The notes under the pieces: model-generated
Database searches by the model: none
Seen by the model: the letters and a program-made list of their open reading frames with translations, nothing else
What the model was told of the DNA's origin: nothing
Shown: positions 19,601 through 32,602 of the stretch, one piece after another
Position numbering within the stretch: position 1 is the stretch's first letter
How the letters are laid out: each line of letters opens with the position of its first letter
Made by a program: the position numbers and the translations under genes
Assembly: GCF_000265525.1 (NCBI RefSeq)
Contig: NC_018015.1
Location: 1,028,322-1,092,321, forward strand
Direction: 5' to 3'
Length of the DNA stretch: 64,000 nucleotides
Source: Thermococcus cleftensis
Lineage (GTDB): Archaea > Methanobacteriota_B > Thermococci > Thermococcales > Thermococcaceae

Positions 19601-20844
19601 TTGGAATCTACGAAGTGGCAGTTGATTATCTGACCGGGAATAGGGCAAAATATGTTGCATCGACAGCCACTGTAAAAGGGGCGCAAGAACATGTGGGGAC
19701 ATTATTCACACGCAAACTATCCATGTTCCCCCCTCATGGGATTGTTCCAGATGACAGATTCTTTGTAAAATACCGCCGTACACATCCCAGAGACGAAAGC
19801 AGACCCGGCAGGCTGTACGCCGGTGTGATCGCACCCGGTAGGGGTCCCCATACTCCACTCGTGAGAATATGGGCAAGGTTGCTTCAAAGCGTCTATGATC
19901 TAAAAGATAAATATCTTAAAGATGAGGACTACTTCTGGACGTTGGTGGGTTATTTTAACGCCATTCGTGAGCTAGCAGGCGCACGCAGCCTTTACAGACA
20001 GGATATCCCGTTACGCCTTAGGGATCTTCAACCGGACGAATCAAAACGCAGACCGATCAGGGACGATGACGTTGTCGAGCTTTCCAGCAGGAGAGATTCA
20101 ACAGAATTGCCCGCCCTGCTGAGAAAGCTTGAAAGAACGCATGCAGCCGATGCAATTTTTACAACAAGCATGTTTGGAACAGGAGTGGATATCGGGCGTC
20201 TTTCTCTGATGGTTGTTAACGGCCAGCCCAAGACGACCACCTCATACATACAGGCCACGGGTCGTGTGGGGAGAAGAAGAGCGGGTCTTATTGTTACCTT
20301 TTATCGGGCTACCCGTCCGAGAGATCTGAGTCATTACGAATTTTTTATTGGATATCACAGTGCTCTTGACAGGTATGTTGAACCCTCAACAGTGGCTCCT
20401 TTTTCACAGGGGACCATAGAACGAGCCTTGGGACCTGTTATGGTGGGAATATTGAGGAATCATCCGAATCCTAAAGTGCCATGGTGGCAGGATAGGAGTG
20501 CTCCCCTCATGGCTGATGAAAGAACCCGGGCACCCGAGATCATGGAGCTTATCCGAATATTCAGCGATCGTCTGAGAAAATTACCCGGATCAAGACAGCT
20601 TGTGGAGACCGATGAACTAAAGGAGATTGTTGAATCAAAGCTGGACAAGTGGAAGGAAGTGGCAAAAAAAGTTGATGGTGATCTTGAATACCATGAGTAC
20701 TTCCGAGCAACAAAGCCTGTTGTGCTTGGAACACCCGCACATGAGTACAAAAGAAAACCGGTAGTTTACCCCAACGCACCCAATTCCCTTAGAGATGTTG
20801 AGGAGACTGTAGGATTTCAGATTACTGATTTAAGGGGGAGATAA
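16687..20844 (+). CDS. drmA: DISARM protein DrmA, helicase
   Basis: A 1385-residue helicase-like ATPase, the core subunit of DISARM phage defence. Walker A PTGGGKTEAY begins at about residue 503, the DELH box at 959, SATVKG near 997, and the C-terminal helicase motif QATGRVGRR begins at 1189. The middle insert has two cysteine pairs (RCPACGS near 655 and YCPNPKCE near 794) that may bind zinc. The GTGVDIGRLSLMVVNG segment is typical of DrmA. GGGGGAGGT lies 6 bases before ATG 16687; ATG 16693 is also possible. It leads the island operon, with drmB starting 2 bases after its stop. DrmA and DrmB form a complex that loads on 5' single-stranded ends of incoming DNA in the studied system. Confidence 0.92.
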   Translation: MGMRSDLVADLVAELLGPRDGIYEELPKTRKPTTEYITGILSPRTILSEEIIEYASTEGISGTEEVTRGAEDEEEDGDVSLGFNPILDPRSPPRSLGISFAIKPLTGKTPILAICVTWARYFWDGGKNVWKRFPRASCLKVELKPCVEGAPCPPQDFKLPESKVAELLGITEDELLLRVITRRRGEQVHVSIFLVNALQFNRDSSDGIGFVQTHIFQPQIRVRIFNAEPVHTTFGNESDVVDFVYRNRKGYAKGHMCSAVWCIQSPEECVDPEFEFPGEAPPRPPFKWIDSETVFEIYKKIAEKEGIPEPEKAAKSLVNLFIPLSPQDGDSWKNFMLIRSEFVPVYAISAPSFSWREEFGRPPVLEARKLAEMWNPSELKNALMPLYRGYLKWFKDQVKEYLKLKKESEKRIGLIMLREIANVIGRIRRGIRVLETDEDARLSFCFANKAMDLQFGWQHKDKQGDGQPLVWRPYQLAFLLMNIESITNPDSPDREICDLLWIPTGGGKTEAYLGLVAFTLAYRRRRALSRIGKSDIDTSGAGTGVISRYTLRLLTIQQFRRALSMITACEYLRVYGLKEGKPPGWRPKGYPNQEDQFIWGGTRFSIGLWVGGNLTPNRLDSVPSRDKSEIIPGALDILLGKASEKGRGEPAQVLRCPACGSILAIPAGGLDAKEPVQIHLTIRSSSSAETINEILKKIAGGNIGDTGIELVSVLVEALPSPEFHVITFTIRSDRPITTDLWDGAWEVIKEFLNKHNIHVTLRAARPSRPGYFLISRARNKSKKSSAFHDFEIYCPNPKCELNNALWVEGYPKGSHDSFEFRINGKRMYLHIPGNLEFRMVPDFTWVERMEGITINRETSSVLSHRIPIPAQTVDEQIYRLPPSFLIATVDKFAQISFKPESAILFGITNAFSSTVSKSQKDLMETEKGFGYRRMRPEKIRGNGRVKVPRLDPPDLVIQDELHLISGPLGSMVGIYEVAVDYLTGNRAKYVASTATVKGAQEHVGTLFTRKLSMFPPHGIVPDDRFFVKYRRTHPRDESRPGRLYAGVIAPGRGPHTPLVRIWARLLQSVYDLKDKYLKDEDYFWTLVGYFNAIRELAGARSLYRQDIPLRLRDLQPDESKRRPIRDDDVVELSSRRDSTELPALLRKLERTHAADAIFTTSMFGTGVDIGRLSLMVVNGQPKTTTSYIQATGRVGRRRAGLIVTFYRATRPRDLSHYEFFIGYHSALDRYVEPSTVAPFSQGTIERALGPVMVGILRNHPNPKVPWWQDRSAPLMADERTRAPEIMELIRIFSDRLRKLPGSRQLVETDELKEIVESKLDKWKEVAKKVDGDLEYHEYFRATKPVVLGTPAHEYKRKPVVYPNAPNSLRDVEETVGFQITDLRGR

Positions 20845-20846
20845 CT

Positions 20847-22760
20847 ATGAGCAGGGTTCAGCATATTAGAAGGTCTCAATTTATCACAACGTTTGGGCCG
20901 GGCGCGATTATTGAGACAACAGAAGGACCGAGAATTGTGCTCAGCCCGAATATTGGACTGTTTCATGAATGGAACAAAAACAAAGGAATAACCCCCGAAA
21001 AGCTTGAAATCTCTCATGAAAGAATGTCAAAAGGGTATCTAAATGGTGCAAGAGTGTTCCAGCTACCTTCGAATGCAGAGCTTGATCTTCGTCCTGAATA
21101 TGCACTTTACAGAACGGATCCGTTCCCTCGCTGGTCAATATGCACAAAGCATGGAATTCTCTACCATCAGAGCCACGGATGTCCCAAATGCAGGGAGGAA
21201 CTTAAAAAGAAGGGTTATTCAAAGGATGAAATAGAAAAAAGACTTCAGGAACAGGGGAGAAAACAGGCAATCCGTTTCATACTTGCATGTCCAAAGGGCC
21301 ATATTGGTGACATAAACTGGGCATATGAAGTCCATGGACCAAATTCCTCATGTAATCATACTTCTTGGTTTTACTGGAAACGTGAAGGACCCGCTCTCTC
21401 AGATGTCACGATAGAATGCCCGGAATGCCGGGCTAAGGTAAATCTTGGAGTGATCTACAAAAAACCGCACAGGTGTCCAGGCACATACTTGGAACGAAGA
21501 GAACGCTTGGGAGATGTGATGGGGTGCAATGAACATGCATATGCAATACAGCGTCAGGCTTCAAATCTCTATGTTCCAGAAATTGCCACCTTGTTTACGG
21601 TTCCCCCGCGTGCAACGACACTGCATAGGATATTCATGAGGGGGGAGATTAGGAGTTCGTTAAAAAAAGTTCTTAAACTAAAACCAGATATCCTAGATAA
21701 TAGAGACGAGTTTATTGAGATTTTCAAAGAGGATCTAACAGCCGATGAAATAGCTGAAATTGAATCATATGACTGGGAAGACGCAAAAAGCATAATTCTT
21801 GAAGTTGCAGGTAATAATACAGAGGTGCCAAACAGCCCTTACGAACTGTTTAAAGAGGAATTTGACTCTTTTATGAATGCTTCCAGAAAAGGATTTCCCC
21901 CGCTAACTTCCAATATCGGAAAGGAACGTGTGCTATTTTATGTCAATCGCAACAAGATCCGTCGTATTTCTGATGAAAATGGCGTGACGTTCAGGGTTGC
22001 ACCTGTAGATAAGCTTCACACTGTCATGGTTTTAAAGGGGTACAGAAGATTCATCGGAAAACCTGGTGGTGGAGTTGATACCTCAACCATAGATGCAAAA
22101 CTGGTATCAGTCTCGTTCAATGATGGAAAGGACGAATGGTATCCAGGAGTCCAGTTATTTGGGGAGGGCATATTCATTACGTTTGACGATGAGCGGCAAC
22201 TGTGGGAATATCCGAATCGGAGACCAGATCTGAGAAAGCATTACGATGAATGGTTTAGAGCATTTAGCTCTGGAGGCCATGGATACAGAGAATACCTCTT
22301 TAAGGATCCTGCGAAAAGATTTGAGCTTCATCCGGCATTTGTGTTTTGGCACACACTTTCTCATCTCCTGATACGTGCTATCTCTGTTGATTCGGGATAT
22401 TCTGCAGCATCAATAAGGGAAAGGGTTTACATAAAGGTGGATGATCCCCAGCATCCAGTAGGAGGGATAGTCCTGTACACATCTCAGCCCAACACTGATG
22501 GAACCTTGGGGGGTCTTGTATCACTGGTTCGCAGGTTTGAGAAAATCCTGAAGGAAGCATATGACTCGCTTTACTCTTGTTCAAATGATCCCCTGTGTCT
22601 GGAACAGGAGTTTAAATTCACTCCGAGCAAGCCTGCTTCTGTTAACGGAGCAGCCTGTTATGCATGTACTCTAATATCAGAGACCTCCTGCGAGCATAGA
22701 AACATGTGGCTTGATAGACATCTTTTGATGGAGTGGATGGAGGGGCTTCACCGTGAGTAG
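20847..22760 (+). CDS. drmB: DISARM protein DrmB (DUF1998)
   Basis: A 637-residue protein. It opens with RRSQFITTFGPGAIIET, typical of DrmB, has cysteine-rich segments (HGCPKCRE, IECPECRA) that could hold zinc, and ends with the DUF1998 domain: FWHTLSHLLIRAI near residue 502 and a Cys-rich end (YSCSNDPLCLEQ, ACYACTLISETSCEH). DrmB partners DrmA in DNA recognition. AAGGGGGAG lies before the ATG. The end overlaps drmC by 8 bases. Codon use is AT-rich like drmA and unlike the chromosome on either side. Confidence 0.92.
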   Translation: MSRVQHIRRSQFITTFGPGAIIETTEGPRIVLSPNIGLFHEWNKNKGITPEKLEISHERMSKGYLNGARVFQLPSNAELDLRPEYALYRTDPFPRWSICTKHGILYHQSHGCPKCREELKKKGYSKDEIEKRLQEQGRKQAIRFILACPKGHIGDINWAYEVHGPNSSCNHTSWFYWKREGPALSDVTIECPECRAKVNLGVIYKKPHRCPGTYLERRERLGDVMGCNEHAYAIQRQASNLYVPEIATLFTVPPRATTLHRIFMRGEIRSSLKKVLKLKPDILDNRDEFIEIFKEDLTADEIAEIESYDWEDAKSIILEVAGNNTEVPNSPYELFKEEFDSFMNASRKGFPPLTSNIGKERVLFYVNRNKIRRISDENGVTFRVAPVDKLHTVMVLKGYRRFIGKPGGGVDTSTIDAKLVSVSFNDGKDEWYPGVQLFGEGIFITFDDERQLWEYPNRRPDLRKHYDEWFRAFSSGGHGYREYLFKDPAKRFELHPAFVFWHTLSHLLIRAISVDSGYSAASIRERVYIKVDDPQHPVGGIVLYTSQPNTDGTLGGLVSLVRRFEKILKEAYDSLYSCSNDPLCLEQEFKFTPSKPASVNGAACYACTLISETSCEHRNMWLDRHLLMEWMEGLHRE

Positions 22761-23220
22761 GAATGTAAAAATTCTGACAACAGGGAATCATCTCAAATCT
22801 AGGAATTTCAGGAATATTGAGACAGTGATTCAAGAGCTTTTTGATGATGCTCATGAACAGATACATCTTGTTACATATGTGATTACAGATAATACCATGT
22901 GGCTAATTGACATGATTGAAAAAAGTCTCCGCAGAGGAAGGTTTGTGAAATTGATAGTAAACGAATTGAACCCTTCTTTGAAGGTAACCCAAAAACTTTT
23001 CCAGCTGAAAAAACACTATGAGAATTTTATCTTGGTCGAATTCAGCAAAAAATATCCCGGAGAAACAATTCATGCAAAGACTATTGTGGTTGATCGCAGA
23101 AAGGCAGTAATCGGATCAATGAATTTCACATGGGGAGGAATGGTTGGAAATCATGAGATAGGCGTTCTTATCGAGGGGCCGGAAATTGAAGATCTTGCCT
23201 ATGCCCTCGATATGCTTTAA
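22753..23220 (+). CDS. drmC: DISARM protein DrmC, PLD-family
   Basis: A 155-residue phospholipase D-like protein with one HKD motif: His107, Lys109 and Asp114 in HAKTIVVD, followed by GSMNFTWGG. Single-motif PLD proteins work as dimers. In DISARM, DrmC is accessory and not needed for protection in the studied class. It starts at GTG 22753 inside the end of drmB, with GGAGGGG upstream, so translation is coupled. The 38-base gap to drmMII contains that gene's ribosome site. Confidence 0.88.
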   Translation: MSRNVKILTTGNHLKSRNFRNIETVIQELFDDAHEQIHLVTYVITDNTMWLIDMIEKSLRRGRFVKLIVNELNPSLKVTQKLFQLKKHYENFILVEFSKKYPGETIHAKTIVVDRRKAVIGSMNFTWGGMVGNHEIGVLIEGPEIEDLAYALDML

Positions 23221-23258
23221 AAGCCGTCGATAAATTACAGCTGGGAGGAGAGCATACG

Positions 23259-24596
23259 ATGAAATCACGGTACAGCTACAGTTTCATAGATCTATTCGGT
23301 GCACCGGGGGGATTCTCTCTTGGTATGGTGCTGGCCGGATTAGTGCCCCAAGCAGCCGTTGATATTGACCCCCACGGGATAAGAACGTACAACTACAACT
23401 TCAGGGAAGCAATGGGATTTGACACCACCGGCCTGAAAGAAGACCTCAGAAAGCTGCCCCCTGAAGTTATTTCGAAGGAGTCAGGTGTCCAAAAAGGTGA
23501 TATTGATGTAGTTGTGGGAGGTCCGCCCTGTCAGGGTTTTTCCATTGCGGGACGGGTAAAAATAGCAAATCTCGCAAGAAACGGGAAAAAGAAGGATGTA
23601 AAAAATCACCATCCCAGATTCATAGACGATCCCCGAAACATACTTTATCGAGAATTCGTTAGGATAGTTGACTATTTCCAGCCAAAAATCGTCATAATGG
23701 AGAATGTGCCGGGGATGATGAGCCACAGAGACGGGGAAACTGTGAGGGAGATAGTTGATGACTTCAGAAGGATTGGATACATTGTTCCTGGATGGGAAAC
23801 GGGAAACAATCCAAGAATACTCAATGCCGCCGATTTTGGCGTGCCCCAGACAAGAAGACGTATTTTCTTTGTTGGAATCCACCAAGATGAAAAATCACTT
23901 ATTGACGAGTTCAAATGGCCCATCCCCACACATAAAGACCCTGAACAGCCTCCCAAGAAAAATCTGATTGATTACATTTCCGGAGATCTCCATCCCAAGT
24001 ATCCATACGTAACCGTTGGACAGGCCATCGGAGATCTTCCGGAACCGGTAGTCGCGAATAGATCGGGAATGGAAGATTACCCTATGTTCCATATTATCCA
24101 TCCCTTTTCTAGATATCAGGAATGGGCCCGGAAAAAAACCTCATTCTGGGATGGAATGGTTCATAATCATATTTCTCGTCCTCACACCGAACGGGATAGA
24201 TTGACCTTTGAGCACATGGAGGAGGGAGATTCATGGAAAGACCTTCCCCAGCACATAAAGGCCTTTTATGGGTATCGTGATGACATCTTCAGGGATAAAT
24301 TCAAAAAACTCATATGGGATCGTCCTTCATGGACAATAACCGCCCATCTACAGAAGGACGGGTACAGATACATACATCCTGTTAAACCGAGAACCCTAAC
24401 CCCCAGAGAGGCGGCAAGGCTCCAGAGTTTCCCTGACTGGTTCGTCTTTAAAGGTCCCAGAACTGCACAGTACAGGCAGATAGGAAACGCTGTTCCCCCG
24501 TTTCTTGCGGCCGCACTCGGTCTGGCAATAATTGCAACTTTTGAGGGATGGGGGGTGAAAAAACTTTGGAAACGCCAGATGAAAATACTGAGTTAA
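23259..24596 (+). CDS. drmMII: DISARM cytosine-C5 DNA methyltransferase DrmMII
   Basis: A 445-residue m5C methyltransferase. Motif I FIDLFGAPGGFSLGM starts at residue 7, the catalytic PPCQGFS has Cys91, ENVPGM is near 148, QTRRRIFF near 198 and RQIGNAVPP near the end. The target domain lies between about 250 and 370; its recognition sequence cannot be read from sequence alone. In class 2 DISARM this enzyme marks host DNA. GGGAGGAG precedes ATG 23259. The last 49 bases overlap the downstream glycosylase gene in another frame, which ties the two in translation. Confidence 0.92.
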   Translation: MKSRYSYSFIDLFGAPGGFSLGMVLAGLVPQAAVDIDPHGIRTYNYNFREAMGFDTTGLKEDLRKLPPEVISKESGVQKGDIDVVVGGPPCQGFSIAGRVKIANLARNGKKKDVKNHHPRFIDDPRNILYREFVRIVDYFQPKIVIMENVPGMMSHRDGETVREIVDDFRRIGYIVPGWETGNNPRILNAADFGVPQTRRRIFFVGIHQDEKSLIDEFKWPIPTHKDPEQPPKKNLIDYISGDLHPKYPYVTVGQAIGDLPEPVVANRSGMEDYPMFHIIHPFSRYQEWARKKTSFWDGMVHNHISRPHTERDRLTFEHMEEGDSWKDLPQHIKAFYGYRDDIFRDKFKKLIWDRPSWTITAHLQKDGYRYIHPVKPRTLTPREAARLQSFPDWFVFKGPRTAQYRQIGNAVPPFLAAALGLAIIATFEGWGVKKLWKRQMKILS

Positions 24597-25225
24597 TTGA
24601 GTTTTTTGTTAATTCCCTGCTATCTTGGTATTATCAGAACGGACGGAACTTTCCGTGGCGTGAGACAAGGGATCCCTATCGAATACTTGTCGCTGAGCTC
24701 ATGCTCCAGCGCACCAAGGCTTCCCAAGTTGTACCGGTTTATCTTGAATTCATAAAAGAATTTCCGGATGTATTATCCCTTTCAAGGGCATCCCCGGAGA
24801 GAATTAGAGAATATTTCTCGAGACTCGGGCTGGAATGGAGGGCAGAAAAAGTTCTGGCTTTGGCAAAGATTCTTGCCGAAAAATATGAAGGCAGGATCCC
24901 ATGTGATAGAAAGGAACTGTTATCTCTTCCTGGCATAGGACAGTACATTTCCGCCGCTGTTCTGAGCTTTGCATGTGATGTACCCGTTGCGGTGGTTGAT
25001 TCCAATGTTGTGAGAGTTCTCAGTCGCTATTTTGGGGTAACACCCAAAGGAGAAGGAAGACGTGATAGAAAAATACTTGGACTTGCTTCAAAGATTCTAC
25101 CAAAGCACTCCCATAGAGAGTACAATTTTGCAATAATAGACTTTGCTGCTCTGATATGTACTCCCAAAAAACCAAAATGCAAAAGGTGCCCATTACGTGA
25201 AAAGTGTTCCAATAAGTTATTATGA
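24548..25225 (+). CDS. MIG-type T/G-mismatch DNA glycosylase
   Basis: A 225-residue HhH-GPD glycosylase with a [4Fe-4S] cluster (Cys204, 211, 214, 220). The hairpin LPGIGQYISAAV puts Tyr133 where bifunctional EndoIII has its lysine and MutY a serine; the MIG thymine glycosylase of Methanothermobacter has Tyr there. Asp151 (VVDSNVVRV) is the catalytic aspartate. The ending EYNFAIIDFAALICTPKKPKC is also MIG-like. The likely job is removing T opposite G after deamination of 5-methylcytosine made by DrmMII. MutY-type A/G activity is the main alternative. The start overlaps drmMII by 49 bases. TTG at 24566, after GGGGTGA, is an alternative start. Confidence 0.85.
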   Translation: MGGEKTLETPDENTELIEFFVNSLLSWYYQNGRNFPWRETRDPYRILVAELMLQRTKASQVVPVYLEFIKEFPDVLSLSRASPERIREYFSRLGLEWRAEKVLALAKILAEKYEGRIPCDRKELLSLPGIGQYISAAVLSFACDVPVAVVDSNVVRVLSRYFGVTPKGEGRRDRKILGLASKILPKHSHREYNFAIIDFAALICTPKKPKCKRCPLREKCSNKLL

Positions 25226-25372
25226 TGAACATCTACCAAAACCAAAATAGTTTCATTTGAATCCTTCCCAGAAATATTTTACGTGTATTCACTCAGCACA
25301 TGTTTTGTCACCATCATGTTCAACTATGTTTAAAACGCTATTTTTCAAGTTGAAAGACGGTGGGACCCATGA

Positions 25373-26644
25373 ATGCGTAGGAAGGGTTTAATCAGGCTGG
25401 AATACCAACCTGAGGAGCTTCAGTACCTTATCTCAAGCAACGACGTTGAGGAAATGCTCGCAGACTATGCATCAAGTCACAGTATCTCGGAGACATAAAG
25501 AGCTTGAAAGGTTTGTGTGGCAGTTCCTGAGATTTGTAAAGACCGGGAAACTTGAATCAGGGAATGGAATAAAAGCCCCTACCAAGAGAGAAGAGTATGT
25601 TGTTTCACGAAGAGTTTTGGTGGAATATGTAAGGGCCCTAATTGGGGCAGGGTACTCAAACTCATCAATGACAAAAAGACTGCAAGCAGTAATTTTGCTG
25701 CTGAGAAGGATGGGAGTTTCGGAAGTGCTGATAGACGTGCTGAGAGACCCGTTGCGGAAAGTAAACGCGGCAAGAAAAATTGAGCAGGAAGAAAATACCC
25801 CGGATTTAACACTCGAAGACGCTAGGGAGTTCTTTAAAAGGCTGGAACGGCTGTTTCATCTCGGTAGATTGAAAGAAAAACAGTATGCAAAGGCACTGGC
25901 GTTTGCACTGCTGCTCTTCAGCACTGGCAGAAGAGTCAGTGAAATTGTGCAGATCAGAGTGGACGACATCGACTTCGAGACACACAGCATCAAACTATCC
26001 TCCGACCGGACAAAGGAGGGCAAACTGCTGGGAATAGAGGGTCATAAAACAGTATTCATGACCAGAGAGACAGAATATGCGGTGAAATACTATCTAGAAC
26101 TCAGTGGAGATGAAATCAGAAGGCGGGGTGGATATCTCTTCATGCAACCGGGCAAGAGGAGCTTGAAGGATACGTTCCTGCACAAGATAGCGAAGAAAAG
26201 CAGAAATCTGGAGGGCCTTGGGGCAAATTTGAATTTCATTACCAGCGATGGACTTCACAGATTCAAAATCAAGTACTTCAGAAAGCTCTTCATACAGGGG
26301 TGGGAGAGGAGGGCCGAAGAGAATGGAATGAACAATGAGAAGGTGTTTGGGGCGGTCAGAAAGCTAACCGGACACAGGCCATCAAATGATGTCCACAGAA
26401 CCAACTACGCCAGAATAAGCGTGCAGGAGCTCTGGAAGTACTACAGAGAGCTTTACTACGACATCAGTGTGCTCACGGAAGAGCAGAAGAGAATGATAGG
26501 GATATTACCAAGAAAAACAGCCTCTAAACCCATAATCTCTGCAGGAAGCTTCAACAGGCCTTCAAACACAAATATCGCCATCAACCGGAAGATGGCATTA
26601 ACGGCTCCAGTTCACAGTCCAGAGTACATGGGTCTCTTAAATTG
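25373..26644 (+). pseudogene. Tyrosine recombinase/integrase, frameshifted near N-terminus
   Basis: An archaeal tyrosine recombinase. Catalytic-type residues are Arg in STGRRVSEI, HRFK at the HxxR position (Lys for the second Arg), GHRPSNDVHRTNY and a C-terminal Tyr. The open frame from TTG 25446 has no good ribosome site. A separate frame from ATG 25373, behind GGTGGG, encodes RKGLIRLEYQPEELQYLI and then hits a stop at 25496-25498. A one-base shift near 25487 joins them into about 423 residues (…SSHSI-RRHKELERF…). It sits 214 bases from the tRNA-Gln 3' end and probably brought in the island. It may now be inactive, or the shift may be a sequencing error. Confidence 0.7.
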
Positions 26645-26647
26645 ACA

Positions 26648-26662
26648 TCTTTTTGCTTTTTT
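26648..26662 (+). terminator. T-rich terminator after integrase
   Basis: Three runs of T (ATCTTTTTGCTTTTTTCC, then TTATTTTTG) follow the integrase stop by a few bases. T tracts are the usual intrinsic terminators in Thermococcales. Confidence 0.45.
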
Positions 26663-26857
26663 CCGTTATTTTTGGGAGAATAAATATTCACAGAGTATTT
26701 TACTGGCCACGGAGACAGGACGGGTCACAATAATCGGCTCACGGTTCGATATTTGATTGGTGAAAAATTAAACATGTGTTTTTATCTGAAATTCCAGTTA
26801 ATCCAGCAGGTCCAATGTCGGGAGTTCTCAGGGTTTCAGAGAAATTGCAGGGCTGTA

Positions 26858-26933
26858 TGGTAGCCCCGCCGGGATTCGAACCCGGGTCGCGGGATCCAAA
26901 GTCCCGCATGCTTGGCCGCTACACCACGGGGCT
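26858..26933 (-). tRNA. tRNA-Gln (anticodon UUG)
   Basis: Reading the minus strand from 26933, the acceptor stem AGCCCCG pairs with CGGGGCT. The anticodon stem CGGGA/TCCCG encloses the loop CTTTGGA with anticodon TTG, and the T arm GTTCGAATC is present. The discriminator base is A and the CCA end is encoded (26858-26860). No intron is seen. The island lies beyond its 3' end, the usual integration side for archaeal elements. Confidence 0.95.
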
Positions 26934-27004
26934 GCCCGATAGAAAAGCCGAGTCTCAGCTTATAAATCTTAAGTCCTGTTTGCGGTAGAAAAGTGAGAAA
27001 AGGC

Positions 27005-28220
<1,216 letters not shown>

Positions 28221-28290
28221 GAAGATGCCTTAGGTGGCTGAACCAATAAGCTTTTTTATCGCCTGGAGAGATTTCCGTGGAGGTGATGGA

Positions 28291-29466
28291 ATGCGGAAGC
28301 TCGCGGTTCTGATTCTCACGGTTCTTCTCATCGCCCCCGCGGTGGGACTCGCGTCGGCCGCCGATGACCCCCAGCCTCTCTTTGACATCGACTTCGTCAT
28401 CAAGGCCTCCCCCGCGCAGGTGAACGGCTCGGAGGTGTGGCTGGCCACCTTCAAGGTTCACGCCGTCCTGAAGGACCCTGCCTACAGGGCTTACTTCGAG
28501 GGTCTGGCCGCCAACAACAGCACGATGGCGGAGGAGGAGTTCAGGGACTTCGTCCGCCAGCTGATTTACGAGAACCTCAAGGACAACTTTGAAAAGCGCT
28601 TCGAGGCCGCGAACATCTCGAGCACGATATACCTGCCCGAGGGTGGTCCGGTTCGCGTTCTCGACAACTGGTCTGCTTCTGTTACATTTGTGGTTTCCAA
28701 CTTCCTCGTGAGCGACGATGGGAAGGTCCTCAGGTGTCCCCTCTCCGGCCCGATGGACTTCGTCTTCAAGGGACACGTATTCGACTACAGCTGGAAAAAG
28801 ATGACCCTGATACTGCCCAAGGACTATGAGGTGAAGAACCTGGCTCCGAAACCCGACGACTTCACCGATGGTGTGGCCATATGGACAGACGGTGATTATA
28901 TACCGCTGATCGAGCTTTACACCCCGGTTTACACCTTCGTCAGGTTCCTGAACTCGACCCACAAGACGATAGAGATGATGTATGATCCGGGCGAGGGGTA
29001 CGTTCAGTTCAACGCGACCTTCACCGGGGCAAACGCCAGTGAGAGCACCCTGAACTACCTAATCAAGAGCTTCCGGGGCACGATGGACATCATCAGCATC
29101 GATTCCCTGCAGAAGAACGGTAGCATCGTGGTGATTGGAATCGCCAGGCCGGAGGTATCTTACAGGGAAACCTCCAACGAGAAGATCTGGCAGGCTGTTT
29201 TGAAGCTCCCCGGGAGGTTTGATGAGATCCATGTGTACGGTGGTACCTACCAGCTCGCACCGGATAACACGGTCATCATAACCGTGACGGAGAAAAAGCA
29301 GAACTATCTGCCCTACCTCTGGGGTGGGCTGGTGCTGGCGCTGGTGGCTGGAATTGTGGTCTACAAGAAGCGTCGCTCGTCTGGAGGGCCAGCTGGGGAC
29401 GGAGAAGGAACGTCCCCCGAAACTGGGGGAGAATCCGCTCCGGAGGAGGAAAGCGGGGGTGAGTGA
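28291..29466 (+). CDS. Secreted membrane-anchored protein of unknown function
   Basis: A 391-residue protein with a signal peptide (residues 1-23, LAVLILTVLLIAPAVGLASA), an extracellular domain of about 310 residues with N-glycosylation sites, one C-terminal membrane helix (YLWGGLVLALVAGIVVY), and a Gly/Glu-rich cytoplasmic tail. It recalls euryarchaeal surface proteins with unknown ligands. GGAGGTGAT precedes ATG 28291. TATA-like TTTTTTAT lies in the 70-base gap shared with coaD. The acyl-CoA synthetase gene starts immediately after its stop. Confidence 0.75.
   Translation: MRKLAVLILTVLLIAPAVGLASAADDPQPLFDIDFVIKASPAQVNGSEVWLATFKVHAVLKDPAYRAYFEGLAANNSTMAEEEFRDFVRQLIYENLKDNFEKRFEAANISSTIYLPEGGPVRVLDNWSASVTFVVSNFLVSDDGKVLRCPLSGPMDFVFKGHVFDYSWKKMTLILPKDYEVKNLAPKPDDFTDGVAIWTDGDYIPLIELYTPVYTFVRFLNSTHKTIEMMYDPGEGYVQFNATFTGANASESTLNYLIKSFRGTMDIISIDSLQKNGSIVVIGIARPEVSYRETSNEKIWQAVLKLPGRFDEIHVYGGTYQLAPDNTVIITVTEKKQNYLPYLWGGLVLALVAGIVVYKKRRSSGGPAGDGEGTSPETGGESAPEEESGGE

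Positions 29467-32585
<3,119 letters not shown>

Positions 32586-32602
<17 letters not shown>

Noticed and set aside
16687-24596. drmE, expected for a class 2 DISARM system
   Set aside because: No frame between or beside drmA, drmB, drmC and drmMII could code for it; the genes abut or overlap.
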